Below are positions 1-12,158 of a DNA stretch of 64,000 nt, one piece after another. Source of the DNA: Favolaschia claudopus (taxonomy: Eukaryota > Basidiomycota > Agaricomycetes > Agaricales > Mycenaceae). The DNA lies in assembly GCA_037176885.1 (NCBI GenBank), contig JAWWNJ010000008.1, forward strand, positions 1 through 64,000, in the 5' to 3' direction. The notes under the pieces were generated by a model, which was not told the DNA's origin, searched no databases, and saw nothing but the letters and a program-made list of their open reading frames with translations. Within the stretch, counting starts at the first letter, position 1, and the number at the start of each line of letters is the position of its first letter. Both the position numbers and the translations under genes were made by a program.

Positions 1-79
1 CCTAACCCTAACCCTAACCCTAACCCAAACCCTAACCCTAACCCCTAACCCTAACCAAACCCTAACCCTAACCCTAACC

Positions 80-110
<31 letters not shown>

Positions 111-144
111 TAACCCTAACCTAACCCTAACCCTAACCCTAACC

Positions 145-180
<36 letters not shown>
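1..180 (+). repeat. Telomere repeat tract (CCCTAA)n
   Basis: This is an almost uninterrupted array of CCCTAA, the C-rich strand of the TTAGGG telomere repeat used by most filamentous fungi. A few variant units are scattered through it (CCCAAA, CCCCTAA, CCCTAAA, CCTAA). With the C-rich strand reading 5' to 3' into the window, position 1 is at or near a left chromosome end. Short open frames across it are repeat translation, not genes. Confidence 0.97.
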
Positions 181-181
<1 letters not shown>

Positions 182-1500
182 GAGAGAGAAGCGATGAGAG
201 ACGAATCTGGCTGGGTAACCACAAGAGAGAAGACGGTGGCACCCGTGATCGGAGGACGGAGACATGATGAACGGAACGTCTCTCTGGCGAGCGCAACGGA
301 TACTCGGAAGGCGGACGATGGCGGAGAAGATATGGTTGGGTCTGTGTAGCGGTCAGCAGCGGTGAAGGGAGTGGAAACGATTTTTAGGCGAGAGACGGGT
401 GCGAGAACGAAAGCCAGAAGTACGGTGATGGGAGAGCGTCACTGTGTGTGGAAGCAGTATGGAGACTGAAACGCGGTGGCGCGTACGATAAAGGAAAAGA
501 TGGAAGAGGAAGATAGTGGCGACGCACCTTGGGAATGCCGCAGAAGCCTAACCCTTTCCTTCATGATCAGCCCCTCCTCCTCGTGCCCGTCCCCTGCAAC
601 CTCCCCGCAGCACCGACTCGTTTCCAACCTAGCGCGTTGAGTGGCGGCAAAGCATCGAATACGCTCGTGAATTGTGTGAAGTGCAAAGGATCCCTGCGAA
701 CTATATTCTGAGCCGTGAGCGAAAGTACATGAGGGCCGCGGAAAGATAAGTAAAGGAGAAGCAAAGCGCGAGAGATGGGGGTGTGTGTATTGTACGGGCC
801 GGGAGAGCGCGGAGGAGCGACAGCAAATGCAAGGGCAACGGAACGACGACACACCTGTTCGGTACTGTCCTCGACGACGCCAAAAAAGAATCGTGTCGGC
901 GAAATTAGTTGGAGAGGTCTGACCAAGCGGGGCGACATGGCGGTGGTTGTTAGCGAGAGAGTGGAACAAGGCCGGAGATGCTACGAGGGCAGTTAGGTTG
1001 AAGCGAGGACGGTGAGCTGGCTGAGTCCTGATGACGGCGAGAAACAAGAGAGAGTTGTTTGGTTGAGTTTTCATTGTCTGATGCGATCAAACGGCTCTTG
1101 GTACAACCATGGTCTCTCCGCAATCTCAAGAGGCTTGATGTTCTGGCGAAGATTTACTCCTTTAGAGTACGAATGCGACCGAAACGACTACAAATAATCT
1201 ATTCGGGTCCGCAAAACCTAGGCCCACTGGCAATGAACGAACGAAATATTTTACTGGCATTTTACTTTGATTTTACTCCACTGGCGGCATTTATGCCGTC
1301 TCGCCCGAAAATCCTATCGCGTGCCTCAGTCTATTTTAGCTCTACCCTCGAGCTAAAGAATCAAACTCGCTTCATTCTGTCCAACCCAAACTTTCAATCC
1401 ACGCTTGGCTGGCACATCCAGCTCCGACTGCTTTTCGAAATTCAATTCTTCCGAACATCAATACTGCCCTCATTCTTAAATCTATCATACAAAAAAACCA

Positions 1501-1584
1501 AGGGTCCACGGGCCAACGAACGCCGACCATTTGCCAAGTGTTCTTGAATTTGCGTTCGTTCCGAGTTCGACTCTCGGGGACCTT
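1501..1584 (+). ncRNA. tRNA-like element, group A (copy 1)
   Basis: The acceptor-like stem is AGGGTCC (1501-1507) with GGACCTT (1578-1584). The central stem is AACGAACGC (1515-1523) with GCGTTCGTT (1552-1560), nine perfect pairs. The T-arm is CCGAG, loop TTCGACT, CTCGG (1561-1577), five perfect pairs and a 7-nt loop. The T-arm abuts both other stems, giving a three-way junction with only about 7 nt where a D-arm would be. A T7 run follows at 1607-1613, consistent with a Pol III terminator. The T-arm carries a B-box-like GTTCGA core. It is not a normal tRNA, because no five-pair anticodon arm is present. Confidence 0.6.
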
Positions 1585-2458
1585 CTTTGGGGGGTGTGCT
1601 CTAGTATTTTTTTCCTTGTGATCAACATTTCATTGCCATCTGGGATTATCCAGCTCTAGACCCTGAATCTCTTCTTCAAATCAACACCAAACGGTGTGTT
1701 TCGATGCAGCTCGCTCCTCATGGCTTCGAAGATCAAACAAAGGTTGGTCACCCACCTCTCGAATAGCATCTGTATGGGTGTTCACCCCGAGTCCGACGCG
1801 AGACTGAGACGACCTTTTCAAAGGTTCGTTTCATCATTGTGATCATTTCCCCAACGCGCCGACTTTCTCATCCTCCATCCGAAGAGCTTGGAATACGAAT
1901 GAGCATGATCAGGCGAGTCCCTTCAATTCAAAACAGCTGCTTAGCTTGACCCAAAAAAAAAATTCTGATGTCTCCCTAAATTCCACCACAGATCCGATAT
2001 CAGCCTTGACGCTAGCCTACTCCAATCCGTATACATTCAGAGTCAAACCGAAGGGTAACTACATACCAGCTCCAGACTATGAACGCTTCGTAAAACCTGA
2101 CACCAATGCACGCGCCTCGCTCCTCACGGGATCCTACCAGGGAGAGATCGATTCAATCCAACTAATTTAACCTCACATGTAAATATTAATCGTGACCTTT
2201 GCGCAGGTGAAACAGAACCTCCAACTTCGAATCGACCGTGCTCGGAGCGAGGTCGACTCTCACGTACACCTAACGCCTCTAAATACGCTTCTTTTGAGCG
2301 ATTTTCAAGGATATCTATTGTTCATCGTCAAGTAACCACTCGAGAGTCAAGCCAGTGAAATCAGGGAAAAACAAACGCTAATACTCTATGCCGAGACAGA
2401 CGCCGGGGGAGCGGCGAGCGGTGGCGGCATGTATTTGTTCAACGCGCTGTGCAGCGGG

Positions 2459-2577
2459 AAAAAAGAGATATCGGCAAGCTCTGGAATCCGGAGAACCATG
2501 AGTCCGCTGAGAGTTGAACCCGGTTCCAAGACAAGCCGTTCACCATGTCGACAGGTATTCTGCGTCCTAATCAGCGT
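2459..2577 (-). ncRNA. tRNA-like element, group F (copy 1, degenerate) with T-run
   Basis: On the minus strand it shares the ATTAGGA, CGAATACC-like and CTTGTCTTGG blocks with the copies at 5.4 and 13.8 kb. The T-loop is TTCAACT (plus 2512-2518) between partly paired stems. A T6 run on the minus strand (plus 2459-2464) follows the element. The acceptor pairing is poor, so this is probably a decayed copy. Confidence 0.4.
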
Positions 2578-2716
2578 GAGCGTCTGAAGGAACAATGAGT
2601 ATAATCGATGTGAAACACTGGAAGAAGGGACAATACGTTGAAGTATACTAATCATGTTTGAAGGCTTGAACTGGGTTGAATTTAAGCAGCCATGTTCAGA
2701 CTCAGGACGAGCTGAG

Positions 2717-2860
2717 AAAAATTTCAGGCGCAGACGGAAGAGCGTACAGAGGTCAGGTAAAATCGAACCCAAAACTCCGCGCATCGACAGAAGACCGCAT
2801 GATGCATTGACCGAAATTTGCCAACAAACTTGATTGCTACGCCGTATAAGTGCTGCATCA
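2717..2860 (-). ncRNA. tRNA-like element, group G (copy 1) with T-run
   Basis: On the minus strand, GGGTTCGATTTTACC supplies a perfect B-box-like core (GGTTCGATT). The 100 bp before it, including ACTTATACG and TTTGTTGG, is conserved in the copy at 14.6 kb. T5 on the minus strand lies at plus 2717-2721. T-stem pairing is weak, so the structure is less certain than in groups A to D. Confidence 0.4.
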
Positions 2861-2913
2861 AGGATGAGTTGGAGAAGGGGTGGATGAGTGAACCATCGAG
2901 AAGGAAGACGGAG

Positions 2914-3050
2914 AAAAAGGAAAACGGATCACCTTCCAGGATACGGGCCCACCGATAATCGAACCCGGTCTGACCACACAACTCTATCCGGCACTGGATA
3001 ATGCTTGCTGTGTTTGTCCTTCGTTCGGCCTGGAAGACAGCCCAGCGAAA
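2914..3050 (-). ncRNA. tRNA-like element, group H (copy 1) with T-run
   Basis: The minus-strand T-arm is CCGGG, loop TTCGATT, ATCGG (plus 2952-2968), with most pairs kept. It is followed by GGGCCCG and then a T5 run (plus 2914-2918). A related copy at 14.8 kb shares the upstream GGCC and CAGCGAAAATC blocks. Confidence 0.4.
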
Positions 3051-4374
3051 ATCGGATAATGAAGATTCTAGCCTTCCCAGATGTCATTTTTGCGCGTGGT
3101 CGAAGTTCAACTATAAGTGATTAATTTCAAACAACATCGCATGCATTGAGTTATATTACCGACGCACATAATATGTACTTGAGAAGGAGGAGGGCGGCAG
3201 CGATAAGAGTAGCAAGTGGCGACGTATCTTCTCAAAAACCCCATGCGTGCAACCACTCCTCTCATCCAGCCCCGCATCGTCGTCCCGTCCCAGCGGCGCC
3301 GTCACGGTTCCCATGCAACTCGAACTGGGCTACGGTCGTCGTCCAGTCAAGAACATCGGAAGACGTGTTGAGGCGGTATTGCCATTTGCCAAGGCATCGA
3401 GTGCAGAGGGTGACCGTGATCTATATTGCCAGTCGTGAGCGGAGGTAAATGACGGTACGGAAGGAGAAAGAAAGCGCAACGCGTAGAGGGTGCGCGTATG
3501 CACGGAGAGCGTGAAGGAACGAGGTGGAAAAGAAGTAAGACGGGATGACGACGCACCTACGCAGTACCGCCTAGCTACTCCCGGCATATTATCTACCCGC
3601 TATTCCACCACACGAACTATCGCCATTCAGAAGTCTTCGAGCAAAAGCAGACGAGGGGAGCAGAGAGACTGGGACAGAGCCTGTACAAAAGTGGCCAGCG
3701 TTGAGAAGGTTCAGAATAATCAGATTGGAGTGTTAAATGTTTGTTGGCGAAATCAGTCGGAGAGGTCAGAGCAGGAAATTCCAAGCTGCGGCGGCGTCAG
3801 AGTTCTCGGTGTCATCATAGGAGAAGTCGCTTCAGCCGCTAAAAGCATCGAGAACAGCCGAAAGTCTTGACATCACGCGTCGACGGTGAGCTTGTGCTGA
3901 GCTCGATGATGGCGGGAAGCAAGAGCGAGATGTTTGGTCGTACTTGGCTTGACCACTGATGCAATCAAACACTCTTGCTTCCGTACCACCATGTTCTCTC
4001 CGCAATTTCAACACGTCCAGTCTGCTGGCCGGAATTTACCCATCTGATTGGATATGCGACTATTACAGCAAATATTAGCTCTGGGTACACAACCGCTAGG
4101 GTCAACGAACGAACGAAACATTTTACTCCATTGACGAGCTACGCCAACACCAAGACTGTCGGCATTCAATCCCCTCGTGCAAAATGCCTGACCGTACTCC
4201 GCAACTCGCTCAGTTCATTCTGTAGCTACTGGCTTCACTTCTCTCGAACTCGAACTTTAGACTAGCGCTCAGTGTTTGGATATTTCCTCGCGCATTCGGT
4301 TCGTCGCGCCAACTCAAACTCAAACTCAACTCCCTCCAGACCCTTCCACATACCACTCCCATACAGAAAAATCA

Positions 4375-4461
4375 AGGGTCCACAGGCCAACAAACGCTTA
4401 CCATGGTGCTTCCTTCGTCATTACACGTGCGTTCGTTCCGAGTTCGACTCTCGGGCGCCCT
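4375..4461 (+). ncRNA. tRNA-like element, group A (copy 2)
   Basis: AGGGTCC (4375-4381) faces GCGCCCT (4455-4461) with one mismatch. The central stem AACAAACGC (4389-4397) faces GCGTTCGTT (4429-4437) with one mismatch. The T-arm CCGAG-TTCGACT-CTCGG (4438-4454) is perfect. T5 lies at 4486-4490. The upstream context CATACAGAAAAATCA resembles that of the other group A copies. Confidence 0.55.
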
Positions 4462-4713
4462 CTCTGCGGCTTCTAAGGAAATTAATTTTTATTTAGCTCG
4501 GCGCTACCCTTTGCCTCTCCATCTTCAAATTCATATCCACCAGACTCTTCACCATCCTGTCCTTAGATGCCTCTCGAGATTCGACTCATTCCCGGTATGT
4601 ATATATGCACACTCCCCGTAACTATGTGAGCCAGAATCCTTATCTGTCTATGTTTGGTACACGTCTCCTCGCCCAAGCATCCACCACTAGCCGTTCTCAT
4701 TCGCTTCTGAAAC

Positions 4714-4799
4714 GAGGGCCCACCGGTCAACGAACGGTGTTCGTTCCTCAACCTGCGTTCGTTTAACGCCCAATCCGCGTTCGGCTCTCGGGGAGCCTC
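4714..4799 (+). ncRNA. tRNA-like element, group E (copy 1)
   Basis: The T-arm is CCGCG-TTCGGCT-CTCGG (4775-4791). A perfect 7-bp hairpin AACGAAC-GGT-GTTCGTT (4729-4745) sits in the middle, and GAGG/CCTC closes the ends weakly. T6 follows at 4821-4826. A related copy lies at 11.52 kb. Confidence 0.45.
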
Positions 4800-4926
4800 T
4801 GAGCCGAAATCGATGCATACTTTTTTGTGGGCTTCTTCGACGAGTTCACGCTCGTCAAGGCACAAATTTTACTCATTCTGTTCGCAGCCCGACTGGCCTC
4901 CAGTCCAGCAGTGGCATTTTGAACAC

Positions 4927-5020
4927 CGGGAGTCCTCGAGGCGACTGACCACCAGCCATGCCTCGGTTTGTTGCGAAATGATTTGCGTTCATTCTAATTG
5001 GGTTCGATTCCCATCTTCCT
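4927..5020 (+). ncRNA. tRNA-like element, group B (copy 1)
   Basis: It starts GGGAGTCCTCGAGGCGACTG, which contains a small D-arm-like hairpin. The T-arm is TTGGG-TTCGATT-CCCAT (4998-5014). CTTCCT (5015-5020) faces the 5' end with mismatches. T5 lies at 5043-5047. The B box GGTTCGATTCC is perfect. Confidence 0.5.
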
Positions 5021-5382
5021 TATGAGTCTTGCACGACCAGCATTTTTGTCTTCAAATCTGTCGTTTTTTCAACATCCGGTTGCCCCACTCCCAGCCCCTA
5101 CGAGGCATAGTTCCTTGAATTTACGTCGCTCCAGTCGCTCGAATCTGAATCGACCGCACTCGGATCGGATTTGACTCTCACCGACACATAACACGCTCTG
5201 ACGATTCCCTAATTTTTCACAATCTTAGATATTGATTAACGCATTTATCTATCACGTCGAGTAATCCCGTACAGCAGTTAATTCCAGCAATAAATAACAA
5301 AATATACAAGGCCGCAACCCTGATGAGCGGAATGTATCCGTATCTCAACGAACTACGCTGTTAGAAGACCAAGAAGAAGAAC

Positions 5383-5500
5383 AAAAATGCTCACAAGCGT
5401 CGACCCATGGGCCCGCCGAGAGTCGAACTCGGACGGAGGACAAACTGCCGGCAGCCCGCCTTGTCGATGGACGTCGGTATTCGAAATCCTAATGGCCCTC
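5383..5500 (-). ncRNA. tRNA-like element, group F (copy 2) with T-run
   Basis: On the minus strand the T-arm CCGAG-TTCGACT-CTCGG (plus 5416-5432) is perfect. GGGCC near the 5' end (plus 5494-5499) can pair with GGCCC after the T-arm. The ATTAGGA and CGAATACC blocks are shared with the other F copies. T5 on the minus strand lies at plus 5383-5387. Confidence 0.5.
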
Positions 5501-7388
5501 AAGATGTGAGTAGGTGATATGATTGAGGGCGAGCATTGGAGCCCCGGACGAGACGTTTTGAATTTCTTCCCGCCGGCACGATTCAACACACCGTTCTTCG
5601 AGTGGCAGGGTCAGCAACAGTTTGCGAACGATCAATATTGGTGAAAAGTTCAAGCTGAAGTTCATGCACCCCATCAGCGAGGTTACGACCGTCTCGCGCT
5701 GCGCTGTGAAATGCGAAGATTGAATAGGATCGGAAGTCGAGGTTCGATGTTCGCCTCGGGTTCCGAGCCCGCCTGACCTATGTCAGAGCAGATGATCTTG
5801 ATTTTTGCCCAAGGTTGAAGTGGAAGCATGGATATATTGAAATCGCAAGTAACTTTGAACGCAATATGCTGAGTCTGGAGTCTCCACAACATCGTGTAAA
5901 GAAAGACGCGCCGGGGAGAAGGGCCAAGAAAAGGAGAAGCTGAGAAGCCCAAACGCGGGCAGAAAGACATACAAGACGGAAAATAGAACCCAAGTCGAGT
6001 GCACGATTCTAACGTAAACACACACATTGGATGCGTATGTTTGAGAGAGGCTACACGGTGACGAGGCGACTTCAACAGCACAGCCGGGTATGGGCAAGAG
6101 GGATGGGAGGAGGGTGACGCCGGCCGACGCCAAGGTCCATCCTGTGGCACGATGGCGGGCGGCGTGGGAAGGAGTATGTGTCGTCGGCAAAGACGAAGAC
6201 GTCCGAGGAGGGAAGAAGAGGGAAGGGAAGAGGCGGGAAGGCAGGGATGAGGAGCGTCACTGTGGGTGCGGCGGTATGAACGTCGTGGCAGCTGCAGGGC
6301 GAAGGAGAGACGAGAACCGGGCAGACACAGAAGGTGGATGTGGAAGGATGGATGAGACGTAAACTGGGAAGAGAGTGGCGACGTACCTTGCGAATGCCGC
6401 ATATACGACGCCGTCACTGCTCCGCTTCCTCGTCGCGTACCCAGCTATCTACCTCCCCCGCAACGCCAACTCGTTTCCCACCCCACTCGATTCGGGCTGC
6501 GGTCGTCGTTGAGTCAAGCCCATCGGGAGACGCATTGAGGGGCGGTCTTTCCGACGCAGCGGGTGCCGGGAATCTACATTTCGAGCCGCAAGCGGAGGCG
6601 TCAGGAAAAGGATGAGGGGTGGGCGGGAGGAATAAGAAGGGGAAGGCAGGCGCGATAGGGGGGGCATGTGGTATACCTGGAGAGAGTGAGGCAGCGAGGA
6701 GGAAGAAAAGCGAACGGGACGGGGGATGACGACGCATCTACTCGGTACTGCTCTCGAGTCTCGACGAGGTGGCCAAGGCATAGAGTCGTCTGTGTCGGCG
6801 AAATCAGTCGGGACTAAGTATCCGAGGGCAGACCAAGCGATGGTGGCGTCACGGTCGGTGTCATCGAGCGGACTGAAAGCATCGAAGTGGGTGGTAAGCG
6901 CGTGGACGATGAGCTCGACGACAGACGATGACGGGGAGAAGCAAGAGGAGGTTGTTTGGTCGTAATGGGTTAGCCCATCTGATGCGATCAACCCTTCTTG
7001 CTTCCGTACCGCCATGTTCATTCCGCAATTTCAGAACGTCCAAACTGTTGGTGGATATCAATGTCTCGACGATACAAATGCAACTGAAACGACTACAAAT
7101 ACCGGTTTTAGGTCCGCAAAAACGGAGGCTCAACGAACAAATGAAATATTCACTTCTACTTGCATTTTACTCCTCTGGCGGCATGTACTCCTCACTCGAA
7201 AGCCCTAGTCGCACCCGACAACCCATTCCGTCTGTTTTCTTCCAAGTCTTTTCGCAACAGATGTTACCTTGCTCGTTTTCTCTCAAATTCAACCTTTGGA
7301 TATTCCAGTTCCGACTCGACTCACTCCTCCTCAAAAGTCAACTCTCTTCAGCCCCTTCCTCTCAACATTACCATATCAAACTAAACCA

Positions 7389-7474
7389 AGGGTCCACAGA
7401 CTAACAAATGCCGACCATGCCGCTCGTTTGTCATAACATTCGTGCTCGTTCCGAGTTCGACTCTCGGGGACCCT
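7389..7474 (+). ncRNA. tRNA-like element, group A (copy 3)
   Basis: AGGGTCC (7389-7395) pairs perfectly with GGACCCT (7468-7474). The T-arm CCGAG-TTCGACT-CTCGG (7451-7467) is perfect. The central stem is weaker than in copy 1. T5 lies at 7497-7501. Confidence 0.55.
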
Positions 7475-7945
7475 CTCTTCGTGGAACCCGGCTTGGTTTT
7501 TGCTTCCTTGTCGTGAACATTCTATTGAAATCTGTGATTATTCAGGTCCCGAGTCTATTTTTTTTTCGTCGAATCGACTGCCTCGCTTCTCACGCCTTCT
7601 CACATCGCAACTCTGCGTTCTATCGTATCGAAGATTAACGCCTTGACACGACGGTTGGCAGCATCCCTCCCAGATACCATCTGTAAGCATTTAGAATCTT
7701 GACATCCTTCCTCATACATTCACCTCACTTGATATCCGTACCAGCCAAACCAAGGAGTCACCCTCAACATCATCTTACATCACTTCAAACAAATTCCAAT
7801 GGCTCTACAGAGCCAACTCGTTTATACGGCATACCAAGCCCGCCCTACCGCAACTCAACCCACGCTTGCAATTCTGTCTACGCTCGCTTGGGCGCCTCAG
7901 GTATATACACACTACTTCATTCGAATTTACCCAGACTCAAACCGA

Positions 7946-8030
7946 AGGGACGTCGCGGCGACAGAACACCGCGTATGCGGCTTTTGATCAGAGTGATAGT
8001 GTTCAATATGAGTTCGACTCTCAGCTCCCT
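7946..8030 (+). ncRNA. tRNA-like element, group B' (copy 1)
   Basis: AGGGA (7946-7950) faces TCCCT (8026-8030). A GTCG/CGAC mini-hairpin follows, then GAACACC with GTGTTC as the central stem. The T-arm is ATGAG-TTCGACT-CTCAG (8008-8024). T6 lies at 8056-8061. CAAACCGAAGG just upstream is shared with the 12.5 and 17.1 kb copies. Confidence 0.5.
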
Positions 8031-8744
8031 CTTTGTGCCTCTTGTTTCAGAGTACTTTTTTGTTTGTTCTGCAGATTCTTTCCATCCACTCCATTCCAAT
8101 CAATTCAAATTCACCCGAATCCAATCCTACACTGAACTGCAGCTGCCGGAAGTGAAACCTACAATTCGCGACGCATCGCCGATGACCGTGAACCCAGCCA
8201 GCCTTGAACGTTTGAACCAAAAACACTCTATTCTTGTGCTGCGTCGCTGTCTTACATTTGGTATTGAACCCGAACAAAAGAGCTAAGTCATCGACATACC
8301 ATGTGTTCATTGGTCTTTACAGGATTCTTTGTCTTCAATGCACTGGGGTGGGGAATCCCAGCTCCTCGTGAATCCAAGAGATCGTCTTTTAGTCTCATCC
8401 TGTTGAGTCTCGCTCATCTGTCTCAAATGATACGAATTTTCGCGAACCATCCGCAGCGCCCGCTCCATCATGTACTCCCCACGCTACGCTTTCTACATTC
8501 TCCACTGGCCCCCCACAAAGCAGAGTTCTTTGCCTTGAATTCGATTGTCTAAGCTGGGAGAAGTTAAGTTCACGCCCAAGCAATGGACAAGGAATTGGAG
8601 CAACGCGGCGAAGTCATTTTTCCACTGGCAGCTAGGATTCAGGAATCACCTCGAGCTCCAACCTTATCTCGCGAACTTGCAACCATAAGTCATACCTCCG
8701 CGATTGACCAGCTAAGAAATCGGATGCTTACCCTCCAAAATCCG

Positions 8745-8833
8745 AAGGAGGCGTCGCGGCGACTGAACACGGACTATGTTCTCTTTGTCCGAGTCTATTG
8801 TGTTCACTTAGTTGGGTTCGACTCCCGCTCCTT
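8745..8833 (+). ncRNA. tRNA-like element, group B (copy 2)
   Basis: AAGGAG (8745-8750) pairs perfectly with CTCCTT (8828-8833). This is a compensatory change relative to the AGGGAG/CTCCCT of other group B copies. The central stem TGAACAC (8764-8770) pairs perfectly with GTGTTCA (8800-8806). The T-loop is TTCGACT (8817-8823), flanked by GGG and CCC. T6 lies at 8854-8859. Confidence 0.6.
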
Positions 8834-10954
8834 CCTGATGCGCAGACAGTGGGTTTTTTATCCCTTTTTGTTCAATTTTACGTTTCTGCTCGTCTGACGG
8901 CGATCTTCAAAGCCTACTAGCTAGGTACATAGGCGAGAATCAAACTCTGTCGTATCATTTTTACGCATACGTGAAAGTAAACAGCGGATAATATTGAATT
9001 TGTGCATATGGGAACGTACTTATACTGTCTCATCCATCGAATCGAATCTAGAATCTCAGTAGTCGCCTCCCCTGCCCCTCGTGCGCCAGCGCCTATACGA
9101 CTCCACCACTACGTCGTCTACCGACAGCGAGGCGCCCGCGCCGCATCAATCCATCCCCATTGGCAATTGCATCGTCGGAATCCCATCCACCATCCACCGT
9201 TGACCCCGGCCCCTCACATCGTGCCAACAAGACATGTCGGCGAGAAAGAAAAAGACAGAAAGAAAACGAGAAGAAGAAGACTGAAACACTGGCAACTTGA
9301 ACGAGAGAAAGAGAGGAAGGGAAATGAAAGCAGTAGAGGAACAAGGCGCCGACAATCAAATTGAATTGAGTCGAGTGCGCAATTCGAGTCTTCGTCATAG
9401 GCAAAAGAAAGAGAATTACATAAAAGAAAAAAAGAAATGTACAGGGGAAAAATAGCCAAAGAACAAGACCTACCGAAGCCCGCCTGACCTTTCGTGGAGC
9501 AGATAAGGAAATCTCGTTTTTGCCCAGGGATGAAAACAAATCAAAGCATCAATATATTGAAATGATGAATAACGTTGAACAGTCTGAAGTCTCGACATCG
9601 CGCCGTGGAGAAGAAGTAAGAACACGAGAAGAGCGAACGCAGGGAGAAAGAAAGAAAGAAAAAGGAGTCACAGAGCTAGATGAACAAGGCGAAGCGTTGA
9701 ATAGAATGGAAGCTAGTCGAGCGCCCGACTCTAACGCAAACACATTGAATGGATGTGTATGTTTGGGAGGTGGGCGTGAGGCAATGAGGCGACTTCCGCA
9801 GCATAGGCAAGAGGGGGATGACGGAGGCACCGTGAAGGAGAATGAGAATTGACGAACGGACGGATCGTTAACGAACGGACTAGGAAGGGAGCAACGAGAC
9901 GTACAGAGGAAGAAAAAAGAGAAGGGAGTGGCGACGTACCTTTCCAAGACGCCCACGCGCGACACCCCTCTCATTCCACCCCTTCTCCTCTTTGTCCCGT
10001 CCTCAATTACTTCCCCCGCAGCGTCAGCTTGTTTCCACGTAGTAACTCGATTCGGGCAGCGACCAGTTAAGTATCGGGAGACGCGTGGAGGGGTGGTATT
10101 ACTAACGCATTGAATACCGAGGCTGAAGGCGATCCATATTTCAGGCCGCGAGTGAAGGTAATTGAGGATGCGCAAGGAGAAGGAAAGGTGTGTGGTATCC
10201 ACAGACAGCGTGAAGGAACGAGGAGCAAGCAAAGCAAAGCAAAACGACGATGCACTGTCCTCGACGAGCCCTAGAGTTGTAGGCTTGTCGTCGAAATCAG
10301 TGACTTCAAGTCTGAATCGGAGTCTCGGCCCGAGAGGGGTGAGTCGAGGTGTCGGTCTAACCGAGGGCAAAACCTACCCAGAAGTTGAGAGCATCCAGTC
10401 TAGTTGAAAGTCGTGAGCCTGCGTGTCGACGGTTAGCCCGCCGACAGACAGTGACGACGGAGGGAAAGAAGGAGTTGTTTGGTCGTAATTGGTTGGACCT
10501 CTGATGCAATCAAACGCCTCTTGCTTCCGTACCACGACACGCTCCCTCATCGATTCCAGGAGTCCGGAACCTTTGGCGACATTTACATCTAAAGAGGGTC
10601 TTCTTAAGCTTGGTACCGCTACCTACCGCTGCGTTGCACTCGTGAAAAGAAGGGCTGGCTCCAGACTTTGACTTCCCGTTCGTTCTCCGACTCGAAAAAA
10701 AACAACGACTCAACCGACGTGTTGCTCCACTGCCGAGCCATGACGGTCGTATCACCTCTTCGATTCAAGTCGCATCTTTTGGGCTCCTCAAGTTTATCGT
10801 TTGACTGGTACTTATCTAGTCCCGAGTCGACGATAATATTAATATTTGCAATCCAAATCAGTGGATCTCCCTCCGTACTTGCTTGCACCCCAATTCAGTG
10901 TCATTGACAAGATTCCACTCGTTCTCGGGCTCGCTCATCGTTACCGCCATCCAC

Positions 10955-11046
10955 GTACCTACCGCCCAACGAGCGCCTACCAGTTCCAGTTCCCGACAAA
11001 ATAACGTACATTTGCGCTCGTGCCAAGTCCGAGTCTCGGGGACCCT
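10955..11046 (+). ncRNA. tRNA-like element, group C (copy 1)
   Basis: The central stem ACGAGCGC (10969-10976) pairs perfectly with GCGCTCGT (11014-11021). The T-arm is CCAAG-TCCGAGT-CTCGG (11023-11039) with one mismatch. GGACCCT (11040-11046) has lost a clear 5' partner. T8 lies at 11072-11079. Confidence 0.5.
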
Positions 11047-11232
11047 CTGTGCCCCCGATTTGTTTCTGTGGTTTTTTTTCTTGAGCTCGCCGCCACCATC
11101 CCCTGGTGTCCCTCTCGGCCTGTCCATCTTCATACGAACCACGGGCTTCGACTCGCTCAAATTCATATCTACCCGGCTCTCCACATGACACCGGAGTTCC
11201 TCCCTATCGACCCCGCGCCTCAAATCCCAAAC

Positions 11233-11321
11233 AGAGGTCGGTGGTGCACCTCCCGAGCACCATTTGTGAATCATTTGCGTCATCTGACAGTGCTCGGCCC
11301 GAGTTCGATGCTCGGACCTCT
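11233..11321 (+). ncRNA. tRNA-like element, group D (copy 1, best example)
   Basis: AGAGGT (11233-11238) pairs perfectly with ACCTCT (11316-11321). The mini D-like hairpin is GGTG-GTG-CACC (11240-11250). The central stem CCGAGCAC (11253-11260) pairs perfectly with GTGCTCGG (11290-11297). The T-arm CCGAG-TTCGATG-CTCGG (11299-11315) is perfect. T5 lies at 11345-11349. All four stems are intact, so this is the cleanest fold of the family. Confidence 0.65.
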
Positions 11322-11518
11322 ATGGCAGACGTGGGTCGATACTCTTTTTGCGTTTGATTTATGACGTCGGAATTAATTCCTATCCAGCTTCAATCCCTTT
11401 CGAATTTCGGGTAAGATTCCACATAACCAAGCGATCCCGAATGTCGCCTGTAGCTCTCTGCCGTTTGCTAGACGTCTCCTTTCCACACATCCAGCGCTAG
11501 GCGTTCTCATTCGCCCCG

Positions 11519-11604
11519 GAAACACTGCACCGGTCAACGAGCGGCGCTCGTGCTCAACTTGCGTTCGACGAACGGTCAATCCGAGTTATATTCTCGGGGA
11601 CCCC
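11519..11604 (+). ncRNA. tRNA-like element, group E (copy 2)
   Basis: The T-arm is CCGAG-TTATATT-CTCGG (11581-11597), followed by GGACCCC. An ACGAG...CTCGT hairpin lies upstream. The loop has lost its TTCGA core, and the 5' acceptor strand is unclear. T10 lies at 11626-11635. This is probably a decaying copy. Confidence 0.4.
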
Positions 11605-12158
11605 CTGATTGAGAGCTTCCCCACGTTTTTTTTTTGTTGCTTCTTCGACGATCTTACGCTCGTCCTTCCAGGGCCAACCGAGCGGTATGTCTTCGTGCTT
11701 CTACCTATGTTCTTTGTTATCGTTTTTATTATTCCCAAAGGCACCTCTCGACGTTTTTTAGGCAAGGGACAAATTTGAACCGCGTTTCGTGAAATCAACA
11801 AGAGAAACAAGCCAAGCTCATTCAGATCGACACTTACCACCACCGAGGCAACGCTCTTCTAGTGCGAGCGATTGGATAGAATGGAGACTAGGTCGATGTT
11901 CAATTCGGGTTATGAACCTGACTAAGCTGAGTACACTACCAACTTTCAACAGTACACTACCAACTTTCAACCACCTCCGTCAAAAAATTTAGCGGTACTT
12001 CGCCGTCTGTTCTCCAGCTACGGATTTAATCTTGCTTTATTTCACTCAAGTTCAAGCTCCCAGTCAACGTGTGGTGTTTCGCATCCAGTTCAGAATCCTA
12101 CTCGTTCCGACTCAAACTTAGCTCTCATCACACCCTTCCTCTTGACACTATCATATTC

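Noticed and set aside
105..296. ORF rich in VRVRVR/GLG reading from the telomere
   Set aside because: It is translation of the CCCTAA array and its edge, not a gene.
439..1074. 211-codon minus-strand ORF, and similar ORFs at 6449-7021 and 9549-10370
   Set aside because: They lie in the purine-rich part of the repeat module, are Ser/Pro/Arg low complexity, and are not kept open between module copies.
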